From assembly GCA_944392285.1 (NCBI GenBank), contig CALXWF010000087.1, positions 1 through 10,911 on the forward strand: DNA of 10,911 bases. The letters run 5' to 3'. The stretch comes from an uncultured Alphaproteobacteria bacterium (GTDB lineage: Bacteria; Pseudomonadota; Alphaproteobacteria; RF32; CAG-239). The notes beneath the pieces are model-generated. The model searched no databases and was not told the origin of the DNA. It saw only the letters and a list, made by a program, of their open reading frames with translations. The translations under genes and the position numbers were made by a program. This document shows, piece by piece, positions 5,051 through 10,911 of the stretch (its first letter is position 1; each line of letters opens with the position of its first letter).

Positions 5051-5581
5051 ATGAAAATAACAAAGTCAGAACTCCATCAGAAGATTAAGAATCTTTTCGG
5101 AGACAAAAACATTGACGAGGAAATCGCCTCGTTCGTGGTAGAAAATTATGGTGAGAAAAATTTGGCCCAATTCCAGGAAATGAGCCGAAGAGCTTTAATT
5201 TTGGACCCTGATAAAAATTTGGAGCGTAACATTGCCCCGCGGCGAATTGAAGAAAGGGTGTTTAAAAAAGCCTTTTTTTCTTATTATAACGCTTTGGCAG
5301 AGGTGCTGCATTATCGGGAAGAAAAAAGAAAAACTCCTGACTCCGTGCAGGTTAAAACCCTCTACTATGAGGCAAGAAAAAACTTTTGGTACAAGGAAGA
5401 GGTTTTCTTTGATTATGTCGCCAAAAGAATCATGAAGCTGAAGCCGCTTCAGGTGTTTACCGTTATTATGATGCTGTATCCGTTTTTGAACAGTATCAGC
5501 CATAAGAATCTTCAAGTTTACGGAGAGCTTTTGGAAAAACGGGAGAAGACCTTGGCTTTTGTGTTAAAAAAGCAAGAATAA
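5051..5581 (+). CDS. Hypothetical charged protein (176 aa), no family recognised
   Basis: The protein is rich in K, E and aromatic residues and appears mostly helical, with no signal peptide. One moderately hydrophobic stretch (LKPLQVFTVIMMLYPFLNSI, about 130-149) is more likely a buried helix than a membrane span. Motif-like clusters are RRIEERVFKKAFFSYYNAL and KTLYYEARKNFWYKEEVFFDYV, but none matches a catalytic signature known to me. ATG 5051 has no Shine-Dalgarno sequence within 15 bases upstream. The frame is closed by TAA 5027-5029, so an upstream ATG, GTG or TTG start is excluded. The gene stands alone, divergent from the YjfB-like gene and closed by a strong terminator. It uses more AAA and GAA than ftsH or glmM. 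Confidence 0.75.
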   Translation: MKITKSELHQKIKNLFGDKNIDEEIASFVVENYGEKNLAQFQEMSRRALILDPDKNLERNIAPRRIEERVFKKAFFSYYNALAEVLHYREEKRKTPDSVQVKTLYYEARKNFWYKEEVFFDYVAKRIMKLKPLQVFTVIMMLYPFLNSISHKNLQVYGELLEKREKTLAFVLKKQE

Positions 5582-5582
5582 T

Positions 5583-5619
5583 AAAAACCCCTTGTTGATT
5601 TTTTCAACAAGGGGTTTTT
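5583..5619. terminator. Bidirectional rho-independent terminator
   Basis: Bases 5583-5598 and 5604-5619 are perfect reverse complements. The 16-bp stem has an A5-CCCC-TTGTTGA left side, a T5 loop, and T tracts on both strands. It lies two bases after the stop of the 176-aa gene and 11 bases beyond the stop of the CDF gene, serving the convergent pair. Confidence 0.95.
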
Positions 5620-5630
5620 ATTTGCGGAAT

Positions 5631-6551
5631 TTATGCCTTGTTCTTGTTAAGTTTGTGGTCAAGGCGGTTTTCTTTTAAGCCGGCCGGGTCTTCGTGAATA
5701 ATGACTTGAGAATTGGGAAATTGGCGAATGACGGCTTCTTCTACCAAATCAGTATATTCATGGGCTTTATAAAGCGGCAAATTGCCGTCAAGCTCTAAGT
5801 GAAACTCAAACATATAAGCCCCGCCGAGGTCGCGGCTGCGTAAATCATGCATGCCCAGAACGCCCTCACATTTGCCAACAATGTCTTGAATTTGTTGGCG
5901 GATTTCCTCGGAAAGTTCGCGGTCCATCAGGGTGGCAATGGCGGCGGCGGCCAATTTGTAAGCATTAAACAGCAAATATCCCGATACTGCGAAGGCTGTC
6001 AGCGTATCAAACCAATTTATGCCAAAAAGTTTGACAACAACCAAAGTCAGAATAATGGCGGCATTGCTTGCCACGTCTACGCTATAATGGGCGCTGTCGG
6101 CGCTGATGGCTTGTGAGGCAGTGAGGCGGCAGACGTGTTTTTGAAACAAAATCAGCCCCAAAGTTGCTACCAAGCTGATAACCATGATGATAATGCCGAC
6201 ACCGGCCTCTTCAAGCGGGCGCGGCGTAATCAGGCGGCTGATACCGTCATAAAGTACAAACATGCCCGAGCCGGCAACAAAGGCAGATTGTATCAGCGCG
6301 CTTAAGGCTTCGGCTTTGCCGTAACCGTATCGATGCTCATGACTGGCCGGTTTGGAAGAAAATTTGACGGCAATAAAAGTAACCGAAGAGGCAAAAATAT
6401 CTGCCAGACTGTCTATCATGGAAGATAAAACTGCCAAAGAACCGGTATAAAGCGCGGCAAAAAGTTTGAGCAAGCTCAATGATACCGCCAGAGCCACACT
6501 GGCAATAGTTGCCTTCTTCTTTAAGGCAACGGCTTGATTATCGGATAACAT
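5631..6551 (-). CDS. Cation diffusion facilitator (CDF) metal exporter, FieF/YiiP-like
   Basis: This is an inner-membrane proton/divalent-metal antiporter (Zn, Fe, Cd or Mn class) that acts as a dimer. The 306 residues show six TM helices and a cytoplasmic C-terminal domain. The transport site is complete: D47-x3-D51 in TM2 and H155-x3-D159 in TM5, the DD-HD set of zinc/iron-type CDFs. The C-terminal regulatory site also matches YiiP, with H235, H251, H264, H286 and D288 aligning with H232, H248, H261, H283 and D285. The loop site usually formed by D68/H71/H75 looks incomplete: S70, H73 and Y77 occupy these places, although H71 and E72 lie nearby. The start ATG 6549-6551 lies inside the end of the upstream gene (14-nt overlap), with AAAGG seven bases before it, so it is translated as the last gene of the ABC operon. 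The metal cannot be decided from sequence. Confidence 0.93.
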   Translation of the reverse strand: MLSDNQAVALKKKATIASVALAVSLSLLKLFAALYTGSLAVLSSMIDSLADIFASSVTFIAVKFSSKPASHEHRYGYGKAEALSALIQSAFVAGSGMFVLYDGISRLITPRPLEEAGVGIIIMVISLVATLGLILFQKHVCRLTASQAISADSAHYSVDVASNAAIILTLVVVKLFGINWFDTLTAFAVSGYLLFNAYKLAAAAIATLMDRELSEEIRQQIQDIVGKCEGVLGMHDLRSRDLGGAYMFEFHLELDGNLPLYKAHEYTDLVEEAVIRQFPNSQVIIHEDPAGLKENRLDHKLNKNKA

Positions 6552-9500
6552 CTTTTAACCTTTCAAAATCTGCCTCAGAAATCTGATAATAGTAGTCTGT
6601 TACGTTTTGAGCCAAGAGCCTCAGTTTGTCGGTTGAGGGGGCTTTCAGAAAACGATAGACGGCGTAATATTTATCTTGGCTTTTAAGAATGTCAAGCTCA
6701 ACTTCATTGTTGTTTTCAATTTGTAATCTTAAGCTTAAGACTTCGGTTGCCTCAAGAATTTTATCTGAAACTTTGGTGATTTTGATGTTTAATAATTCTT
6801 TCATCAGGGCGGCGTTTTTATTAATGTCGGTTTGGCCGTTGACGCTTATCAAACGTCCCAGACGCAAGTTCCACAATGTGGCATAAGTCCAATCTGCAGT
6901 GTTAAGCGAAAGGTCTATGAAGTCGGCGGCAACCAACCAGACTTGAAATTTGTCAGGAAACTTAAGGTAGGCGCCGCGCGCACCGCGGCCGATGTCGAGG
7001 TCATATTTGCCGACCTCAAAATTTAAAATGTCTTTTTGCGCGGTGTTTTGCAGAGTTACCTTGATTAAAGGCGTGGCCTCATTTTCAAAAGATTGCAGGC
7101 CAAAGGCTGACAAGTTTTCTACTTTGGCCGATTTGCGCTCATAATAACGCGCCTCCAGCAAAGCGCTTAAAAAGCTGCGAATGCGGTCTTGATAGACTAA
7201 TAAGCCTTTTTCTCCCTCTAGCGTCCAAAGCCCTTTTTGTTTGACAAAGGTTAGGGTTTGGTTGCGATTTTTTAAGATAATGCGGTCAACCTCATTAATT
7301 TCTTGCGGCAGGTCGGCAAATACGGCTTTGCCTTCCAGAGGTTCAACGGTTTTGCCGGCGTTGATGTAAACCGCAACGATACCTGCGGCCAACAACAGCA
7401 GAGATACAGCGCCAAGGCCTAATAATTGCGGTGTTATCAGAGGGGTTTTGTTTTGAGCCGGTTGCGGGCGCCGGCGGGCGATTTTGTTGAGCAACAGCCC
7501 CAAAATCAACAGTAGCGGAACCAGATAAATAACCGTAAATTTAATCCACAAATCTATGCGGCGAATTTTGACGGCGGCTTCATCTTTGATATTAACAAGC
7601 TCGCGGCGCAGAGAGTCCAGTTCTTTACGGATATTGGCAATAATTGCCAGCTCGTCGGGGGTGAAGTTTTCGCGTTCTTCAAAGGCTTTTTTACCCCAGA
7701 TTTCTTGCAGACCGCGCTTGGTTTGTTCAATTTTTTGCAGGATTTCCTGCTCTTTTATGGTGTAGGTTTGGCGGCCGGTTTTGCGGATTTCTTCAATGCC
7801 TTCAAAAGCGCGGAGTTTTTCGGTTTTGCCGCGCAGGCCTATCAAATTATCACCACCGATAAGACTCTCCAGCCCGTTAAAGATAAAATTGGCATTATCT
7901 AAAACCGGAATGTAATAAGTGTTATCAAAAACGGCAATATGCGTGGCCCAAAAGTTTTCGTTTACCATGTCGCTGTCTGCTACCACAATAAGGTCAAAGG
8001 GTTTGCTTTGGTTGCGGCTGATAATGCGGGCAGCAATGATTTTGGTATAATCATCGGGGCGAAAATCACGCAGTAAAACCGCGGGAGAGATGCGGTCATA
8101 AACAACCTGCGCCGACATGACGGAGGAGAGTTTTCCCGCTTTGATTAAGGGAATAAATTCAATATAGGGATTATCTGTTGTCGGGGTCAGCAGGCCGGCA
8201 GAGCTTATCAGCATTTTTTGCAATAAGGCGGTTTCTGTCCGGTCGGGATTAAAGTCACGATTTTTGAGCAAAAACTGGATTAAGTCTTGCGTGAATATGG
8301 GGTTGGTGTTGTAGTTGGTTGTGGCGTCTACGGTTAAAGAATTGCCAAGATCGGCAATGACCAGGTCTTTATGAAAATTAAAGCCCCAGAGTTTTTCAAG
8401 CCCGCCGATATCAGAGGGGGATAGGTCGGTGTTTTGCGGGGCGTTGATATAAGGTGCTTCGGCCGCAACGTCTAAAAAGAGCATTATCTTGCCGCCGCTA
8501 AAGCTATAATCTCTGATTTGCTTAATCAGCTCGGGGGATAGATTTTGCGGGTGAATAATCAGCAGGGCATTGAGCTTTTCTTCAGGGAATTTGTCACGAA
8601 TAATTTTTAAGTTATAAAAACGTTCAAGCTGTTTTATGATTTCCCAGCTTTCGGTGTAGGAATTATCTTGCAGGCGGCTAAACATCGGCAGGCTGCTGAT
8701 GATGCCGAGCGTGGGTTTTTGATGATTCAAAAGATAAATCGCGGTGGTAATGTCTTGTTCCAAAAAGGTTTGCCGCTCTAAGGGGAAAAACGGAATTATT
8801 TCACGCTTGTCGGTGTCATCACTCAGGGTAAGGCCGAAATAGGCGGTCTCACTACGGTCAACCAGTGGAATGGCCTGCAAACCGGCGGCTATGGCTCTGT
8901 CTTCCGCTTCGTTTAGCGGGGCAGTGTAATATATGCGATATTGAAATTTGCCTTTGCTTAAGTCGGCATATTGTTGCAGCAAAATTCTGACCTTGTCAAA
9001 AGTTTGGCGAAAAGCCGGGTTGCGCCGCTCTAAAATTTTGGAATAATAAAGTTTGGCGGTTATGGGCTGCGGTAAGTTTTGTAATACATGACGGGTGGTG
9101 TCGGTTAAGGCAAAAACTTTTTCGGCACTGAAGTCATATTGGGTTTTGCGCAAGAGGTTGTTGGCCAACAAGTTAAGCCCGATAAAGCCAATGAGTAATA
9201 AAATGAAGGTTAAAATATAGTAGGCGCGGCGGTTTGATTTTAATATTTTTGAGGTGCCGCTGGTCTTGAAACTGATTATCAGCGTGGTGGTGAAGTTAAA
9301 CAGCAGGATAATGCTGATGAAAAAGATGATATCGCGCAGTTCTACCAAGCCATGACTGATGGTGGCAAAATGAGTGATAAAGCTAAAAGAGGCAATCATA
9401 TCTACCAAAGCGGCAGGAGCAAAAAGCCTGAAAAAGGCCAAAACATATTCCAAGCCGCTTAGGAAAAACAGCAAGTTGACAATAACCGCCAAAACCAAAG

Positions 9501-9987
9501 CAATGACCTGATTTTTGGTTAAAGCAGACATGGTTTGGGCAATGGCCAGCATACAACCGGCCAAAATCCAGCTGGCGAGATAGCTGATGGCAATCACACC
9601 GTTGTCAGGCGCGCCCAAGATATTTACGACCACCCAAAAAGGAAAAGTCAGCACCAAAGCCAAGGCGCAAAACCCCCAAGAGGCCAAAAATTTGCCCCAA
9701 ACAAGCTCAGTGATTGATACCGGCATGGTTAAAATCTGTACCACGGTTTTGTTGCGAAATTCTTCTGCCCAAAGGCGCATGGCAATGCCCGGAATAAATA
9801 ATAAATAGAGCCATGGCTGAAAAGCAAACATTGAAAACAGGTCAGCGCGCCCACGCTCAAAAAAATGGCCGAAATAAATGGCAAAAGAGCCGTTTAAGAG
9901 CAGAAAAGCAATTAAATATACATAAGCCAAAGGAGATACAAAATATCTGATAAGCTCGTTTTTGACAACAATTGCTAATTTTTTCAT
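6538..9987 (-). CDS. Fused ABC-2 permease / GldG-like / DUF4340-like membrane protein (1149 aa)
   Basis: Three modules follow one another. Residues 1-242 form an ABC-2 type permease with about six TM helices and the typical start MKKLAIVVKNELIRYFVSPLAY, GldF-like. Residues about 255-835 form a GldG-like auxiliary part: TM 255-275, a large extracytoplasmic region with the family's DFSAEKVFALTDTT start and LEQDITTAI segment, a charged coiled-coil-like stretch at about 745-805, and TM 814-833. A basic linker (ARRRPQPAQNK) leads to TM 856-876 and a DUF4340-like domain at about 890-1149 (WTLEGEKGLLVYQDRIRSFL, YYERKSAKVENLSAFGL). Elsewhere these are usually two or three separate genes. The frame is open throughout with uniform codon use, so the fusion looks real. 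ATG 9985-9987 overlaps the ATPase stop (ATGA), so the two are coupled. The substrate is unknown; Gld names do not prove gliding here. Confidence 0.88.
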   Translation of the reverse strand: MKKLAIVVKNELIRYFVSPLAYVYLIAFLLLNGSFAIYFGHFFERGRADLFSMFAFQPWLYLLFIPGIAMRLWAEEFRNKTVVQILTMPVSITELVWGKFLASWGFCALALVLTFPFWVVVNILGAPDNGVIAISYLASWILAGCMLAIAQTMSALTKNQVIALVLAVIVNLLFFLSGLEYVLAFFRLFAPAALVDMIASFSFITHFATISHGLVELRDIIFFISIILLFNFTTTLIISFKTSGTSKILKSNRRAYYILTFILLLIGFIGLNLLANNLLRKTQYDFSAEKVFALTDTTRHVLQNLPQPITAKLYYSKILERRNPAFRQTFDKVRILLQQYADLSKGKFQYRIYYTAPLNEAEDRAIAAGLQAIPLVDRSETAYFGLTLSDDTDKREIIPFFPLERQTFLEQDITTAIYLLNHQKPTLGIISSLPMFSRLQDNSYTESWEIIKQLERFYNLKIIRDKFPEEKLNALLIIHPQNLSPELIKQIRDYSFSGGKIMLFLDVAAEAPYINAPQNTDLSPSDIGGLEKLWGFNFHKDLVIADLGNSLTVDATTNYNTNPIFTQDLIQFLLKNRDFNPDRTETALLQKMLISSAGLLTPTTDNPYIEFIPLIKAGKLSSVMSAQVVYDRISPAVLLRDFRPDDYTKIIAARIISRNQSKPFDLIVVADSDMVNENFWATHIAVFDNTYYIPVLDNANFIFNGLESLIGGDNLIGLRGKTEKLRAFEGIEEIRKTGRQTYTIKEQEILQKIEQTKRGLQEIWGKKAFEERENFTPDELAIIANIRKELDSLRRELVNIKDEAAVKIRRIDLWIKFTVIYLVPLLLILGLLLNKIARRRPQPAQNKTPLITPQLLGLGAVSLLLLAAGIVAVYINAGKTVEPLEGKAVFADLPQEINEVDRIILKNRNQTLTFVKQKGLWTLEGEKGLLVYQDRIRSFLSALLEARYYERKSAKVENLSAFGLQSFENEATPLIKVTLQNTAQKDILNFEVGKYDLDIGRGARGAYLKFPDKFQVWLVAADFIDLSLNTADWTYATLWNLRLGRLISVNGQTDINKNAALMKELLNIKITKVSDKILEATEVLSLRLQIENNNEVELDILKSQDKYYAVYRFLKAPSTDKLRLLAQNVTDYYYQISEADFERLKDVIR

Positions 9988-10721
9988 CTGAGAGCCTCAA
10001 TGGTGGTGGTGAGTTTTTTGAAAACTTTTTCCAGAGAATCCGTTTTGTTTTGTTTCAGAATATCGTTCAAGCAGCCGTCAGCGACGATTTGCCCCTTATT
10101 GATGATAATAATACGGTTGCAGATTGTCTGCGCTTCCTCCAGCAGGTGCGTGGAAATAAGAATGGTCTTATTTTTGCCCATACGGTTAATCAGGCTGCGG
10201 ATGTGTTCTTTTTGATTGGGGTCCAGACCATCGGTCGGCTCATCGAGCAGCAAGAGCGGTGGGTCGCTCAAAATGCTTTGGGCAAAACCGACACGGCGCA
10301 GATAGCCTTTGGAAAGCGTTTCGATTTTTTGTTCCATAACCGTATCGATATTAGCCAGCGCCGCAATTTCTTCAATCCGTTTCTTTTTGTCCGCGGCGGA
10401 AAAACCGCGCAGCTCGGCCATGTAGTTCAAAAAATTGCGGACGCTTAAATCCGGGTAAAGCGGGGCGCCTTCCGGTAAAAAACCGATAATATTTTTTGCG
10501 GCCAACGGGGCGTCGCTGATACTGCGGCCGAGAATTTCAATCTGTCCGGAGGTCGGTGCCAGATAACCGGTTATCATATTCATCAGGGTTGATTTCCCGG
10601 CGCCGTTGGGGCCGAGCAGGGCGATGATTTCTCCGGCTTTGGCGCTGAAACTCAGGTTGTCGACGGCGCGAATGTCGCCAAAATTTTTGCTCAGATTGCT
10701 GATTTTGATGGTTTCGGCCAA
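9984..10721 (-). CDS. ABC transporter ATP-binding protein, GldA-like
   Basis: This is the cytoplasmic ATPase expected to drive the fused permease encoded next. The 245 residues contain Walker A GPNGAGKST (37-45), Walker B LLLLDEP with D160/E161, the D-loop GLDP, and the switch histidine H192 (STHLLEEA). Two motifs depart from the common form but match the GldA/ABC-2 branch: the Q-loop region reads IGFLPEGAPLYPDLSV, with E84 near the usual Gln, and the signature is LSKGYLRR (136-143) instead of LSGGQ. The start codon is TTG at 10719-10721, supported by AAGGAG eight bases upstream; there is no in-frame ATG before residue 47. A candidate -10 lies about 50 nt upstream. It is the first gene of a three-gene operon. 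Confidence 0.93.
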   Translation of the reverse strand: MAETIKISNLSKNFGDIRAVDNLSFSAKAGEIIALLGPNGAGKSTLMNMITGYLAPTSGQIEILGRSISDAPLAAKNIIGFLPEGAPLYPDLSVRNFLNYMAELRGFSAADKKKRIEEIAALANIDTVMEQKIETLSKGYLRRVGFAQSILSDPPLLLLDEPTDGLDPNQKEHIRSLINRMGKNKTILISTHLLEEAQTICNRIIIINKGQIVADGCLNDILKQNKTDSLEKVFKKLTTTIEALR

Positions 10722-10773
10722 GGTCGGTTCTCCTTATTGCGATTATCTGTCACTATTTTATTCGTAAATCAGA

Positions 10774-10779
10774 ATTATA
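10774..10779 (-). promoter_or_regulatory. Candidate -10 box of the ABC/CDF operon
   Basis: The minus strand carries a consensus TATAAT preceded by TTG. The -35 is weak; the best match, TTAGCA, is 20 nt upstream. Initiation near 10767 would give a leader of about 46 nt to the TTG start. The remaining sequence to the window end is AT-rich and holds no gene that I can support. Confidence 0.45.
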
Positions 10780-10851
10780 CAAGGAAAAGATGAAAATATT
10801 GCTAAGAAAAGGTTTTAAATATATGTGAAAATCATATTAATAAATAGACCT

Positions 10852-10869
10852 GATTTGCGCGCGTAAATC
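10852..10869. promoter_or_regulatory. Near-perfect 18-bp palindrome, possible operator
   Basis: GATTTGCGCGCGTAAATC differs from its reverse complement only at one symmetric pair (G and T flanking the CGCGCG centre). It is about 73 nt upstream of the candidate -10 of the ABC/CDF operon, in otherwise AT-rich DNA. A regulator binding here could serve this operon or a gene beyond the window edge. There is no direct evidence of function. Confidence 0.25.
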
Positions 10870-10911
10870 TGTTTTTAGGCTATTTTTAAACTTTTTGTGA
10901 ATTTGGATTGA

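Noticed and set aside
9972..10448. A 158-codon plus-strand open frame
   Set aside because: It is antisense to the clear ABC ATPase gene, with the ATPase motifs on the other strand; the open frame follows from the codon bias of the real gene.
6538..10721. Evidence that the organism glides
   Set aside because: GldA/F/G-like ABC genes are widespread in non-gliding bacteria, and no core gliding genes (gldK-N, sprA) are in the window.

Overview
The window looks like chromosome from a fairly low-GC alphaproteobacterium, possibly a host-associated or gut lineage. This is an inference from the FtsH and GlmM sequences, the ftsH-glmM neighbourhood and a candidate alphaproteobacterial RpoH-type promoter; no rRNA or other marker gene is present. 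Codon use is mostly uniform. I see no insertion sequence, phage gene, tRNA or CRISPR array.

Left part (1-4109, + strand). The window opens with the last 48 residues of an unrecognised membrane protein. Then come a 124-nt hairpin element, a rho-independent terminator, a solo copy of the element's left arm, and a promoter that fits both sigma-70 and the alphaproteobacterial RpoH pattern. Next are ftsH (membrane AAA+ zinc protease) and glmM (phosphoglucosamine mutase, cell-wall precursor synthesis), both apparently intact. The 437 nt between them are almost filled by repeats: two further complete hairpin elements (about 126 nt each), a left-arm-only copy, and five 19-nt repeats that each form a small hairpin. 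The three complete elements share a constant apex (TCACGTACC-N4-TGTACGCT) but have different arm sequences that remain self-complementary. This is the most unusual feature of the window.

Middle (4110-5620). A structured leader with a very strong Shine-Dalgarno sequence precedes two small overlapping genes of unknown function, a 73-aa soluble protein and a 104-aa membrane protein. The second converges on a 59-aa minus-strand gene resembling YjfB-type putative motility proteins; the two stop codons share one CTAG. A divergent 176-aa charged orphan gene follows. It ends at a perfect 16-bp bidirectional terminator.

Right part (5631-10911, minus strand). A tightly packed operon is read right to left: a GldA-like ABC ATPase (TTG start), a 1149-aa membrane protein, and a cation diffusion facilitator (CDF) metal exporter. 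The large protein fuses an ABC-2 permease (GldF-like), a GldG-like auxiliary domain and a DUF4340-like domain. The junctions are a 4-nt ATGA overlap and a 14-nt overlap, so the three products are probably translationally coupled. The ATPase would power the fused permease. The substrate, and the reason a metal exporter is attached, cannot be read from the sequence.
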